A DNA stretch of 64,000 bases. It comes from Plumapathes pennacea (Eukaryota; Cnidaria; Anthozoa; Antipatharia; Myriopathidae). A program made the translations under genes and the position numbers. The notes under the pieces were generated by a model, which ran no database searches, was not told the origin of the DNA, and was given only the letters and a program-made list of their open reading frames with translations. The DNA lies in assembly GCA_964036295.1 (NCBI GenBank), contig OZ038472.1, positions 10,722,068 to 10,786,067 on the forward strand, given 5' to 3'. Position 1 is the stretch's first letter, and each line of letters opens with the position of its first letter. Below, in pieces: positions 1 to 9,318 of the stretch.

Positions 1-51
1 CGTATAGTTTGCATCCTACTCCTTTCAATCACTCCACGAAACCAGTGCCTA
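1..51 (+). pseudogene. Upstream fragment of an unknown ORF cut by the BEL insertion
   Basis: From position 3 these bases are open in one frame. That frame continues, with the 4-bp target duplication (ccta) counted once, into the ORF that resumes at 6226. This segment is therefore the 5-prime part of the gene described at 6222-7095, separated from it by the retrotransposon. The true start lies left of the window. Seen directly: open frame, matching phase and duplicated ccta. Inferred: that both sides were one gene. Confidence 0.6.
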
Positions 52-340
52 TGTGGGGAATTTCTGAGAAGTAGTTGGCCCTGATTCACAATTCCCAGTG
101 ACACTGAAGAACTCACCACGATGTCAACAGTTTATTTTTCTCACAACTCGCTCGCTTGAACAGACTCGTCTCGCTTGAACAGACACGAACACGTGTGTAA
201 ACTACCTTCTGATTGGCTAACTAATTTTAAACGAAATACCAAAAGTCTGGAGAGTTCTAGAAAGGTCTGTGCACGCAAATAACAACTGTTTTGTAACGAC
301 CGAAATTAACACGAAAAACTGCGGCTTAAGATTCTTCACA
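52..340 (-). repeat. 3-prime LTR of the BEL element
   Basis: Direct copy of 5933-6221 with a constant offset of 5881 bases. It contains an internal near-tandem duplication of a 15-base unit starting ctcgcttgaacagac (around 149-185). The terminal dinucleotides are TG and CA. Confidence 0.95.
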
Positions 341-353
341 CACTCCCCCTATT
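341..353 (-). other. Polypurine tract of the BEL element
   Basis: On the minus strand the bases directly before the 3-prime LTR read AATAGGGGGAGTG. This is the expected place and composition for the primer of plus-strand DNA synthesis. Confidence 0.7.
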
Positions 354-390
354 AAAGTGGTTCCCAACTTTAATATTGACAAGGAATAGT

Positions 391-729
391 TCAGTCGTCT
401 TCGTTCTCATTAGCAACCACGCCCACTAGGCGATTTACTGCTGCAATCTTCGCTTGTCGACCATGGCCTATGGCTCGTTGATGCTGGTTCTGGTTGTCCC
501 CACCGGCATCATCATTAGACTCGGGATCGTCACTGGCGCCACTTATCTCAAGGTCAGCCACCAGCTGCAGGGGTCTCTCGACAACGTACCCCTTGCCCGT
601 TCGTATCTTGTAGCCTCTGGTCACCCCATCCTTTCCAACGATGGAGTCCACGATTCGCCCGATCTTCCAATTCGCTCTGTACTTCGTTGTGTCCTTGATC
701 AGAACAACTGAGCCCTTGCTCATCGTCAC
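391..729 (-). CDS. C-terminal DUF5641-like domain of the BEL polyprotein, after an in-frame stop
   Basis: These 112 codons lie in exactly the same frame as the polyprotein and begin directly after its TAA stop. They start GTG-ACG-ATG on the minus strand. The product has the pattern expected at the end of BEL/Pao polyproteins: a short beta-rich domain with VVLIKD, then NWKIGRIVDSI, then GYVVERPLQLV. This domain normally follows the integrase core in a single protein. Here it is separated either by a nonsense mutation or by a stop that is read through; the sequence alone cannot tell which. A low-complexity acidic and Gln-rich tail follows. Confidence 0.8.
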   Translation of the reverse strand: MTMSKGSVVLIKDTTKYRANWKIGRIVDSIVGKDGVTRGYKIRTGKGYVVERPLQLVADLEISGASDDPESNDDAGGDNQNQHQRAIGHGRQAKIAAVNRLVGVVANENEDD

Positions 730-3700
730 TTAATCCTTTGCTGCAGTGCCCGTGCTGAAACGCTCTTGTAAGGCATGAAGATACTCATTCAGCCAACGTT
801 TACGAATATTATCTCGACATGCCTTTTGATATAGTAACCGTTTGGTCATCTTCTCTCGCTCGTCGCCCATATCGACGGTATCCTCCTCAAGGAAACGAGC
901 TGGTTGTCCGCGTAGCAGGAGGTTTGGAGTGATCACCGGCTGCTCAAATTCTCCCCCGATGTAGCACAAAGGTCGGTTGTTCATGAAGGACTCCACGTCT
1001 AGTAGAACGTCTTCAAGTTCCTCAAATTTCAACAGCGCTCGTCCAATTGCTTTGGACAGACAGTTCTTCATGATGCCAATCAGTCTCTCGAAGAATCCGC
1101 CCCACCATGGAGCGCGTGACAAGTTGAATCTCCACTCAATGTCCTTCGTTGCCAGGTAGTTGAAGAGATCATCATCTTTCCGCAGTGTCGACAACCACTG
1201 TTTCGTTGCTTGGAAAGTCTTAGCGTTGTCACTCACCATTAGGTTCGGTGAGCCTCTTCGGGCAATAAACTCTTTAAGACCTCGTTTGAACTCGCCTGCT
1301 GTCAAGTTGCTGCAAAGTTTGAGGTGTACTGCCCTCGTGCTGGCACATGTAAACAGTGCAATGTATGCCTTGCTTGTTTCGTGCTTCCCAGATTTGCACA
1401 GAAGCGGTCCAGCAAAGTCCACCCCAGTGGCGTGAAACGGCTCTGTAAATTCTGTTCTGAAGGTTGGTAAGGCTGAAGTGGTTGGGGCACTAAGAACTTT
1501 TGCTCGGTACTTCTTACAGTAGTTGCAGGTATACCGTATGCTCTTTACCAGCGATCTCAGCTTAGGGATCCAGTACTTCTGTCGAACTTTGCTCATTGTT
1601 GCAGCAACTCCCCCGTGTAGAGTGTGTAGATGGCAATGTTCAGCGATGCGTCTCGCTAACGCAGATTCCCTCGGAATGAAAACAGGAGTGTAGCCTTGAA
1701 TTCTTTCGTAGCACCTCATTAACCCGTCTTCATCTGTCGCAAGTTTTAGGCCTGAAGTCATGTCACTTGTTCTTTGAGTGATCCGAATCCAGACATTCTC
1801 TGTCTCCGTGATCTCGGTTTTGCTGAGTGGCACGTTTTGTCTCGCCTTGTTGTTGATTGGTTCATCTGTCTTTCTGCAGCAATCTATGAAGCGTTTGACG
1901 TACGAAGTTATGCGCAGAAGCCTCCAAAACGTGAACTTGTCCAAGAGATCCCCTGCCCAGCTCTTTAAGGTTTCTTGTGCCGCGTCTTCCGTCAGCAGCA
2001 TTGCTTCTTTCTGACGCCTTTCTGACTTGGCTTCACCCGTCTCTAAAATCGCTGGTTGCTCTGGCCTGTTCGACGCATCCGAAAGCCAGATGGGCCCCTT
2101 CAACCACATTGATTTGAGCTTGTCTGGCACTGACCCTCGGGTTCCAAGGTCGCTTGGGTTTTCTGTTGTAGGAACATGTCTCCACGCCGCATCTGTCAGC
2201 TCGCCGATCTTCTTGACTCGATTGCGCACGAAGGTTGACCACTCCCCACGATTTGCCAACCAGCACAGCACAGTGATGCTGTCCACCCAGTTGTGGTAGG
2301 CTGTGATTGGGAAGGACGTTAACGCCTTGCTCACGTTACTTTGTAGTTTCGCCAAGGTGTGTGCTCCGATCAGTTCCAGTCGTGGAATGCTCATCTCTTT
2401 AGGCGCGACTCTTGCTTTAGCTACCAGTAGGTTCTGGTCGACTGGCGTCGCGTCCTGGTATGCCACGACATACAGTGAAGCACAAACAGCAATCTTGCTG
2501 GCGTCTGAAAATCCATGGATCTCAAAGTGCGTTCGGTGGGCTGTAAACACGCAGCGCGGGACGGTAATGGTTGAAGCTCGCCGCAAGCTGTTTACCCACG
2601 CTTCCCATTTCCGTTGAACATCACTTGGAATCTCGTCGTCCCAGTGTAGTTTTAGGAGACAAACTTCACTGAAGATTAACTTCGCAGTGATGGTGACTGG
2701 AGCGCTCAACCCAAGTACATCATAAATGCTGTTGATAGTAGAAATCATCTTCCGTTTTGTCAATGGCTTGGCCGTCTTCAAGCATGACTCGAGGTTGATA
2801 GTAAGTGTGTCTTCCTTTTTGTTCCACTGAGTTCCAAGGATTTTGATGTTGCTGTTTTGTCTGTTCCCAACCAAGCTCTTGGCGTAAGTCTCTTCCCCTT
2901 CACGGTTTCCCTCGCTCACCGTTAGCTGCCCTACGTTGCTGTGCCACTTGTGAAGAGAAAAACCGCCCTCTGACAGAATTTTGGTAGACTCTTCTTTGAA
3001 GATCGCTGCTTCTTCTTCTTCCGTATCTCCTCCCCCTTGGATGTCATCGACATACGTGTCCTCCAACAGTGACTGCGTTGTCGCTTTGTACTCCGCCTCG
3101 TAGTTCCTGACGTGCTTCTGAAGTGTTGCGCCAAGGATATATGGACTCGATGTAGCCCCAAATATCACTCGTGTGAATCTGTACTCAGTGACGTTTCGAT
3201 CTCTGAGGTTGTCGTACCACAGGACTCGTTGTGCATCTCTGTCTTGGTCGTGCACTCGGATTTGCAGGAACGCCTTCTGAACGTCTCCAGTGACGCAGAA
3301 CTTTCGCATTCGATTCCGTAGAAGGATATCGAACAGGAGTGGCTGCAGTGGTGGTCCTGTCTCTAAACAGTCGTTGAGGGAGGGGGTTTGGGGGTTGGCT
3401 CTCGAGGAACAGTCATACACAATCCTCATCTTCGTTGTCTCCGCATCTTCTCGAATAACGGCTTGATGGGGCACATAGTGCACAACCTCCCCCGTTGGAT
3501 GGGTGGGTATTTGCTCGATAATTCCATCACTCATCTGCTCCCGCATTATCTGGTCATACTCGTGTAATCTCCCAATCTTCTCCAGCTTTTTCGTCGTACT
3601 GTAAAGTCGGGCGGTAGCCAGGCTCTTGTTGATTGGGAGCGGAACGTGGTCCTTTTTCCACGGCAATTTCGTTTCGTAGTACCCGCTTTCGGTCTGGTTT

Positions 3701-5832
3701 AGCTGTTGTAGGAAATCTTCATGCATCACCGCGTCTCTTCCTGTACCCGCGTCCGCAAGTCCGAGAACGTCCAGTGAGCACAACTTCTCAAACTCTTCCT
3801 GGCCAGACCTCAGAAAGAACTGCTTCTCCGTGCAATTTTCTGTTGTGGGCTGTCGGCCGTAAATCGTCCAACCGAGCATCGTGAATTCGGCGCCTGGGTC
3901 TTTATCTGGGATGGTTCCTAAGACTTGAGGCTCTGTCGTCCGTACTCTTTGGTAGTCAGCTGCTCCAAGAATGATGTGAACTGGCATTGAATCGCTTCTT
4001 GTTTCTTCCTCACTAAAGATTAGTCGTCTGAATCGGCCATGCTGTTCCTTTAACGCGCGAATGTTCGGGTTAGGCAGGTAAGTGAGTACATCCTTTCCAG
4101 CATTGAGGCACTCGACATTGAACTGGAAACCGTCGATCGCAAGAGACTGTATGTTGATGTCGTACACCTCGATGTTCCTCCTTATGGTCCCGAACATTTG
4201 CTCGATGCAACGTTGCTCTTTTCTCGCAGGTTTCAGGTGAAGTTTGGTTATGACGTCAGCGCACACGTAAGAACTTCCGGCACCCGAGTCAAACATCACC
4301 CGAAATGTCTCCGTTCCCACTTTGGCGAGCACTGTTGGATGCAATGTGCTTGTCTGCTTCAGAAGTGAACTCAAACCCTTCTCCACTTTAGAATTTTGAA
4401 GTATGTCGACAGTTGATTTCTCCTTGTCACAAATAGAGGTGTGATGCTTTCCTTGGCAGTTTTTGCATCCCCTCGATCTGCATTGAGATGCCCTATGTCC
4501 AATTGCTGTACAATTATAGCACCTCTTGTTTCTCTGCAGTGTCGCTCGTCTTGCGGCAAGGTCAAGCACCCTCGTGCAGTTGGGGCTGAAATGTTCATCC
4601 GAGTTACAGTACACACAAGTAAATTTGCGGTTCTGCTTCCCCAGCTTCGGCTCTTCTGAGTTTCCTAGAAGCAATTTTTCTTTTCTCCCTAGATGATGTC
4701 CCGGGGCGTTATCTCTCTTCCCATCATCATCACTGGTTCTCAGCGGATTTCTTTCCACATACTTTCGAAGGTTCTCGACGAGTTGCTCCAGACCCCATTC
4801 TTCCCAGGCGTCATCCTTCTGCACGATCACTTCTCGAACAGGACCCAGTTTGTCCATCAGTGTGTAGATCATGCTCTGGGCAGTGGTCAATCTCTTCATC
4901 GTAGTAAGAGTGCGCACTACCCTGGCCAGCTTGTTGTAGAACTCGTGTACGTTGCGCAGCTTGTGAATGCTGGTGATGGCGGGAAGTTCTTCCAATTCTT
5001 TTATCAGGGCTTTGTGTACTTTGACGTCCTTCCCATAGGTCTCAACGAGAATTCGTTTAGCCTCTTTGTATCCTTCCTCAGTGTGCGGGAGTCCTAAGAT
5101 GTCCTCCTTGGGTTTCCCTTTCACCAGCTCTAGCAAGTAATTAAACTTACTAATTTCCGCGATTGACGAGCCATCCACTTCTACCGTAAATTGGTTCCAG
5201 AACCGTAACCAGTCTTTGTAGTCACCAGTGAAGGGAGTGATGGTGTACTTCTGTAGCTTTACGGATTGCGCTGTGGATTTCGTGGGTTTCTCTGTGTTTT
5301 CCTTTCCGATACGTTCGGCTTGGCTCTCCCCTATTTGTTTCTCGAAGTCAAGCTTTCTCATGTACCACTCCTCTTCCCGCTGTTGTTGTCGTATAGTGGC
5401 CTCCTCGATTTCCTTTTGTTGTTGTAACCTGTACTTGGTCTGCTCCTCGTTGATCTTCTGTTGAATATGCAGTTGTTTATCAAGTGTCACTTGTGCTTCT
5501 TTCACCGCAAGTTCTTCCAGTCGTTTCTTGATTTCAAGACGTACCCCACGAAAGGGTTGTATTTTTCCCTTTTGATCTGCCGTCCACTTTTTAATGTACT
5601 CCAAATCCTTGTCTGATTCGAGCAGATATTCAGCTGTCTCGTCCTTACATTTTTCCAAACGCTTGATCAACTCTCCAATCTGTTCGTACGCGATTGACAC
5701 CTCCTCTGTATCTTCACTAGTCGATAGTTCCTGTATTTCCTCAAGTTTAAGATCCGCTATTGCAATTTGTTTGTTGAACTTCTCCTCCGTATAAGCCATG
5801 TTTTTCAAGGCTTCCGTTCTTTGAATTCGCAC
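730..5832 (-). CDS. BEL/Pao Gag-Pol polyprotein
   Basis: A single uninterrupted frame of 1700 residues. Residues about 1-190 form a charged coiled coil rich in Gln, Glu and Lys. About 195-370 is a DUF1759-like Gag core (TGDYKDWLRFWNQF). Two CCHC-type knuckles lie at 406-468 (CVYC...C, CYNCTAIGHRASQC). An aspartic protease has DSGAG at 515. The reverse transcriptase spans about 770-1000 with YVDD at 927-930. RNase H has the GFSDAS aspartate near 1110. The integrase has an HHCC zinc module near 1400-1440 and core acidic residues in VDFAGP (about 1472), SDNAKTF (about 1535) and FFERLIG (about 1582). All catalytic motifs are present. It copies the element RNA into cDNA inside Gag particles and integrates it. 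The frame stops at TAA 730-732 before the last domain. Confidence 0.95.
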   Translation of the reverse strand: MRIQRTEALKNMAYTEEKFNKQIAIADLKLEEIQELSTSEDTEEVSIAYEQIGELIKRLEKCKDETAEYLLESDKDLEYIKKWTADQKGKIQPFRGVRLEIKKRLEELAVKEAQVTLDKQLHIQQKINEEQTKYRLQQQKEIEEATIRQQQREEEWYMRKLDFEKQIGESQAERIGKENTEKPTKSTAQSVKLQKYTITPFTGDYKDWLRFWNQFTVEVDGSSIAEISKFNYLLELVKGKPKEDILGLPHTEEGYKEAKRILVETYGKDVKVHKALIKELEELPAITSIHKLRNVHEFYNKLARVVRTLTTMKRLTTAQSMIYTLMDKLGPVREVIVQKDDAWEEWGLEQLVENLRKYVERNPLRTSDDDGKRDNAPGHHLGRKEKLLLGNSEEPKLGKQNRKFTCVYCNSDEHFSPNCTRVLDLAARRATLQRNKRCYNCTAIGHRASQCRSRGCKNCQGKHHTSICDKEKSTVDILQNSKVEKGLSSLLKQTSTLHPTVLAKVGTETFRVMFDSGAGSSYVCADVITKLHLKPARKEQRCIEQMFGTIRRNIEVYDINIQSLAIDGFQFNVECLNAGKDVLTYLPNPNIRALKEQHGRFRRLIFSEEETRSDSMPVHIILGAADYQRVRTTEPQVLGTIPDKDPGAEFTMLGWTIYGRQPTTENCTEKQFFLRSGQEEFEKLCSLDVLGLADAGTGRDAVMHEDFLQQLNQTESGYYETKLPWKKDHVPLPINKSLATARLYSTTKKLEKIGRLHEYDQIMREQMSDGIIEQIPTHPTGEVVHYVPHQAVIREDAETTKMRIVYDCSSRANPQTPSLNDCLETGPPLQPLLFDILLRNRMRKFCVTGDVQKAFLQIRVHDQDRDAQRVLWYDNLRDRNVTEYRFTRVIFGATSSPYILGATLQKHVRNYEAEYKATTQSLLEDTYVDDIQGGGDTEEEEAAIFKEESTKILSEGGFSLHKWHSNVGQLTVSEGNREGEETYAKSLVGNRQNSNIKILGTQWNKKEDTLTINLESCLKTAKPLTKRKMISTINSIYDVLGLSAPVTITAKLIFSEVCLLKLHWDDEIPSDVQRKWEAWVNSLRRASTITVPRCVFTAHRTHFEIHGFSDASKIAVCASLYVVAYQDATPVDQNLLVAKARVAPKEMSIPRLELIGAHTLAKLQSNVSKALTSFPITAYHNWVDSITVLCWLANRGEWSTFVRNRVKKIGELTDAAWRHVPTTENPSDLGTRGSVPDKLKSMWLKGPIWLSDASNRPEQPAILETGEAKSERRQKEAMLLTEDAAQETLKSWAGDLLDKFTFWRLLRITSYVKRFIDCCRKTDEPINNKARQNVPLSKTEITETENVWIRITQRTSDMTSGLKLATDEDGLMRCYERIQGYTPVFIPRESALARRIAEHCHLHTLHGGVAATMSKVRQKYWIPKLRSLVKSIRYTCNYCKKYRAKVLSAPTTSALPTFRTEFTEPFHATGVDFAGPLLCKSGKHETSKAYIALFTCASTRAVHLKLCSNLTAGEFKRGLKEFIARRGSPNLMVSDNAKTFQATKQWLSTLRKDDDLFNYLATKDIEWRFNLSRAPWWGGFFERLIGIMKNCLSKAIGRALLKFEELEDVLLDVESFMNNRPLCYIGGEFEQPVITPNLLLRGQPARFLEEDTVDMGDEREKMTKRLLYQKACRDNIRKRWLNEYLHALQERFSTGTAAKD

Positions 5833-5910
5833 AAGTAAACATTCACCACTCGCTGCACGTACCTTTTACTCCGTGAAAGAAAGTATAAGTAATCGCTCCA
5901 AAAGTAGTCC

Positions 5911-5924
5911 TGGCAGGGTCGCCA
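5911..5924 (-). other. tRNA primer-binding site of the BEL element
   Basis: On the minus strand TGGCGACCCTGCCA begins 8 bases after the 5-prime LTR. TGG followed by a GC-rich stretch is the complement of a tRNA 3-prime end with CCA. Similar TGGCGACC sites in other LTR elements are usually assigned to tRNA-Arg, so the tRNA identity here is inferred. Confidence 0.65.
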
Positions 5925-5932
5925 CCTTCCAG

Positions 5933-6221
5933 TGTGGGGAATTTCTGAGAAGTAGTTGGCCCTGATTCACAATTCCCAGTGACACTGAAGAACTCACCAC
6001 GATGTCAACAGTTTATTTTTCTCACAACTCGCTCGCTTGAACAGACTCGTCTCGCTTGAACAGACACGAACACGTGTGTAAACTACCTTCTGATTGGCTA
6101 ACTAATTTTAAACGAAATACCAAAAGTCTGGAGAGTTCTAGAAAGGTCTGTGCACGCAAATAACAACTGTTTTGTAACGACCGAAATTAACACGAAAAAC
6201 TGCGGCTTAAGATTCTTCACA
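5933..6221 (-). repeat. 5-prime LTR of the BEL element
   Basis: Direct copy of 52-340, and the promoter-bearing LTR given the minus-strand coding direction. It is followed on the plus strand by the duplicated ccta and then by the interrupted older ORF. Confidence 0.95.
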
Positions 6222-7095
6222 CCTACAGATTTAAAAATTTACGTTACGCCTGATAAATTCTTCGTTGCAAAAATGAAAAACGTTTTCATAAATGAGACGC
6301 TAACGTTTACAACTTCGAAACGGGCGAAAAAGTGGCTAGCTGGACCTGACGTCTCCTTTTGGCCACAACAACTAAGCTTTGCCGTTTGGTGTGCTACTTG
6401 TGGATGTGGTGTTGGCTTAGATGAAAATTATTCTAAAGTAGTCCAAAGTTTAATTGAGTTTCACGTGTATTTCACCGTAAGAAGAATTATTTATGAGTTA
6501 GGCGTTGCTTTGCCTAATACGAATGCTTTCGACGCGTTGAATAATCTTGTAGACAAAGGAAAATATCAGGATTTATGTAAGGAGTTTGGATTAAATAATC
6601 CTGACTTTCGATGGACACGCGGAACAAATGGTGGATTAGTCCAGCACAAGAACAAGTCCTTGGTTTTCTAATAAAGATGCAAAGTGGCCTAACGATGGTT
6701 ACACTTTTCAGATGAGAGTGGTTCTTCGAATAAAGTGATTCAACATATTCGAAATGATTTTCATCATGGAAAACAACACGAGTGGTTCGCTTTGAGAAAA
6801 GGAAAGGGAATTACGAAAGCAGGACTTGGAAGACTTAATAGAAGTATCGAAGCTTTTGTATATTGCGTCTTAGGAGCACAAGCGAATGTGAGAAATCCAA
6901 TCGTTGGAGATGGAGGCGGAGTACAGGAAGCACAACAAGAAATGTTAATTTTGTTTGAAAGTGCTGTGATTGAGGAGGATATTTCAAAAAGTATTTCAAG
7001 ATATCAACTAGCCGTTCAAAACGCTAAGGTAAAGTTAGACTTTGCAATCACGCCTGGAACATGGTTGCTCCCTTCTGAATTAGTCATCACATCGC
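6222..7095 (+). pseudogene. Unrecognised virus-like or transposon-like gene, middle part, frameshifted
   Basis: After the BEL target duplication the frame resumes and runs to a stop at 6669. Coding-like sequence then continues in a second frame (about 6655-6712) and a third (6735 to about 7095), so at least two frameshifts are present. Visible traits: IYVTPDKFFVAKMKN near the beginning, WLAGPDVSFWPQQ, a Cys pair in CATCGCGVG, then IRNDFHHGKQHEWFAL and FAITPGTWLLPSELVI. No introns are seen. I do not recognise the family. The intronless, compact layout with convergent small ORFs suggests a DNA virus-like element or large transposon, but that is inference. The BEL insertion and the frameshifts show that the copy is dead. 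Confidence 0.55.
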
Positions 7096-7857
7096 CAGAA
7101 ATTTCAGACATCCGGTTGCGCCATCTCGGAAGAGGCATCAGGTTTCACGCTGACAGCCGCTCAAGAAATAACAAAGAAATGTATGGGATCTGATAATAAA
7201 TTGTGCTTTTCGCTTAACTGAAGCACGTTCGTAAAAATGTCTGGGCAGCATTCGGAAGAGGAAAGCTTCCTAAACACAACAGTACAAAAAATATTTATCT
7301 CCGGTAAAATTCGATGTGTACTTTTTTGAATTTAAAATTTCGGCCGACGTAAGAAGGGATTGATAGCAGAATACGCTCAAAACCGGCTACTGTCACTTTT
7401 TAAGCTGCATTTAATACAAGAACCTTGGGTAAAACGCAAAATGTCTACCCCGTACCTGATTGTCGAAGGATTGAACATCTCCTGTGAAGCCTCAGTCAGT
7501 CCCCTGGAGCAAATTCGATGTGTACTTTTTGTGTTTGAAATTGCAGTTCACAGCCAGCCATGGCGAATACCTCCCGTGAAATACGCTGACTTCGGATGTT
7601 GATATTTTGGGCTGGGAAGCTCCAAATCGCATGAAAATTGTACCAAACGAAAGCTAATTTCAACTAGGTCGTTCAGCGGCACGTCTCCTAAACGTAGCAG
7701 TCTCTTTTTGAACCGGAGAAACCCATCCCTCCCCCACCCCACTGAGGCAAAGTACGTAACAATGTTGAATGTGTGAATGGCGCATGCTCATACCGCACGC
7801 CGCTGGGAAATACCAGAAGCAATCGTGGACGCAAAATGTCCGGAATTTCGGGCGATG
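7090..7857. other. Possible insertion with imperfect 21-bp inverted ends inside the unknown gene
   Basis: The stretch separates two coding-like parts of the same plus-strand gene. Its borders, near 7090-7110 (catcgccagaaatttcagaca) and 7837-7857, are inverted complements with about 4 mismatches in 21. Inside, two related segments share attcgatgtgtactttt at about 7307 and 7515, so it also holds a diverged internal duplication. I found no clear target-site duplication. It may be a small degenerate transposon. Confidence 0.35.
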
Positions 7858-8211
7858 AACAACGATAGAGTTGATGGTTACAATAACAAATTACACAAAG
7901 CCACTAATGACATGAAGTTTAGGGTAAACGATTCAGTCAACAAAAAAGTTAGTAAGGATACAAGTACAGAAAAAGATTCATCTCAAATTGCCGTAAAACC
8001 GGATAACATTGACGAACATGAAAGTGGAAATCAAGGCCAAAAGCAAACAATAAAATCTACAAAAATAAATCTTTCCGTAAGCGCAAAAATTCATGAAGAT
8101 AAATTAGCTTTAATTGCTGTAGTCATTGGAGGAGCCGTTTGGTGGTGGTTTCGTAAATTTATTCTTAATGTCCTTGGCTATTTTCTATTTACTAATCAAA
8201 ATAGAAAATAA
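7858..8211 (+). pseudogene. C-terminal part of the unknown gene, with a membrane anchor
   Basis: The frame is open from 7777, but credible coding sequence starts near 7858 (DRVDGYNNKLHKATNDMKF). It goes on through a Lys, Ser and Thr-rich linker and ends with a hydrophobic Trp-rich segment (LALIAVVIGGAVWWWF) followed by FRKFIL, a likely transmembrane anchor. The stop is at 8209-8211. Its order after 6222-7095 on the same strand suggests that it is the tail of that gene, but this is inferred. Confidence 0.45.
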
Positions 8212-8343
8212 TGCGGTCTAATTACACTATAGGCCAAAGTAGTTTTAATTCATAACACTCAATCATTTCCTCGTCTAAATATTCCATAATATTACAAAAA
8301 ACCTTGTCAGCTTTTGTTTCCTCACGATAAAGAAAATCTAAAT

Positions 8344-8577
8344 TTAAAACTCCAAATCGATCAAATCGCATATTATATCTTCATCTTCCAAAACCTTATC
8401 AAAATTAGCTTCACGAATGTCGCTAATTACTCGCTCCTTTAAAGCTCTCAATAGTCTCAAGCTCTAAATTTTCAATAACCTCAAGTTTTTGTTTCATCAC
8501 ACTTATTCGAACAAATTCTCTTAAGCCATTTTTAAATATATTCAACAAACTATTTTCATCAAGTTGTAAATCAATCA
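8344..8577 (-). pseudogene. Small acidic ORF, frameshifted
   Basis: On the minus strand a reading frame overlaps the end of the 8571-9032 ORF and runs about 45 codons, rich in Leu, Glu and Ile, to a TAG. Shifting by one base near 8445 continues a similar acidic, helical composition (REANFDKVLEDEDI) to a stop at 8344-8346. No family is recognised. The tight packing with its neighbours is the main reason to list it. Confidence 0.35.
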
Positions 8578-9032
8578 CTTACTTCAACTATAATCTCTTC
8601 GTCGTCATCTACTAACTTATACATTGGTCTAACAATTGCCTCTCTCAAACTAACCTGTAAATACACGTTGGTCGAGTTAACAAAAACCGAATCAATCTTC
8701 ATTTTAACATGTAAATCAAAATCATCCTCAAACATAATATTTGGATTAACCCTATTCCCCTCCGGATCGAAAAATTTGGCGAAGAGTCGCCTGTCCCAAT
8801 AACCGACCTTCAAAAACATAATCGCTCCTTCCTCTTCCCTCAAAGAGTTGAACTGGTCAAAACTAACCCCATTAATTTGCATATTGGTTAATTGGGCGCT
8901 AATATGCTCCCTAACAAAAGACGCAACGTTGTGAAACTTTTCAATCCAAATTTCGTCCTCTTCGCTATCGCCAAAAGCTATTGGAAAGTAATAATGGCTT
9001 GTTGATCCATCGGTCCTTAAAACCCTTCTCAA
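8571..9032 (-). CDS. Hypothetical protein of the virus-like locus, 153 residues
   Basis: An intact intronless ORF with an ATG start. The product begins MRRVLRTDGSTSHYYFPIAF and alternates hydrophobic and charged residues in a pattern that suggests beta structure (AIMFLKVGYWDRRLFAKFFD, VYLQVSLREAIVRP). It ends in an acidic tail. No signal peptide or membrane segment is seen. It lies in a minus-strand array of small ORFs (9597-9319, 9189-9061, 9032-8571, 8577-8344) with very short gaps, convergent with the plus-strand gene. I do not recognise the family. A structural or accessory protein of a virus-like element is possible but unproven. Confidence 0.55.
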   Translation of the reverse strand: MRRVLRTDGSTSHYYFPIAFGDSEEDEIWIEKFHNVASFVREHISAQLTNMQINGVSFDQFNSLREEEGAIMFLKVGYWDRRLFAKFFDPEGNRVNPNIMFEDDFDLHVKMKIDSVFVNSTNVYLQVSLREAIVRPMYKLVDDDEEIIVEVSD

Positions 9033-9060
9033 AACTCGTTAAATTCTTCTTAATTAAAAA

Positions 9061-9189
9061 TTATTGTTTTTTTTCTTTCCTTCGAGCGAACAAAACTTTA
9101 AAAATATATAATTTTTCTCCTCTTTTATTTTCCTTCTCCTCAAGCCCGTAAAATCCTAAGTCTTCTATTCTCAATTCTTTTATATTCAT
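9061..9189 (-). CDS. Tiny charged ORF, 42 residues
   Basis: ATG at 9189 and TAA at 9061-9063. The product has MNIKELRIEDLGFYGLEEKE near its start and a basic end (FARRKEKKQ). It sits between two other minus-strand ORFs in otherwise AT-rich sequence. The acidic-to-basic layout and position suggest a real small gene of the compact locus, but its length makes chance possible. Confidence 0.35.
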   Translation of the reverse strand: MNIKELRIEDLGFYGLEEKENKRGEKLYIFKVLFARRKEKKQ

Positions 9190-9318
9190 CTTACAAATTT
9201 ATTTTCAAAACTTTAAACCAAAATCCATTACCATAAGTCATTTTTAATAGTCACTTGCTTTTGCTTCTAACTAATATTTAATTCATAACGTTAATCGTTA
9301 CGAATTATATTATCGTAT

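Larger units (their letters stand above)
52..6221 (-). mobile_element. BEL/Pao-type LTR retrotransposon, nearly intact
   Basis: A complete element of about 6.2 kb read on the minus strand. Two LTRs of about 289 bp (52-340 and 5933-6221) begin TGTG and end CACA on the coding strand. I compared them by eye and found no difference, which implies a recent insertion. A 4-bp direct duplication ccta flanks it at 48-51 and 6222-6225. The order is LTR, primer-binding site, Gag with zinc knuckles, aspartic protease, reverse transcriptase with YVDD, RNase H, integrase, a C-terminal DUF5641-like domain, a purine-rich tract, LTR. Reverse transcriptase before integrase together with the DUF1759/DUF1758/Peptidase_A17 style of sequence is typical of BEL/Pao, not Gypsy or Copia. 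The only visible lesion is one in-frame TAA at 730-732. Confidence 0.95.

Noticed and set aside
454..5794. Many plus-strand ORFs of 60-134 residues across the BEL element
   Set aside because: They are antisense shadows of the 1700-codon polyprotein with no family motifs of their own.
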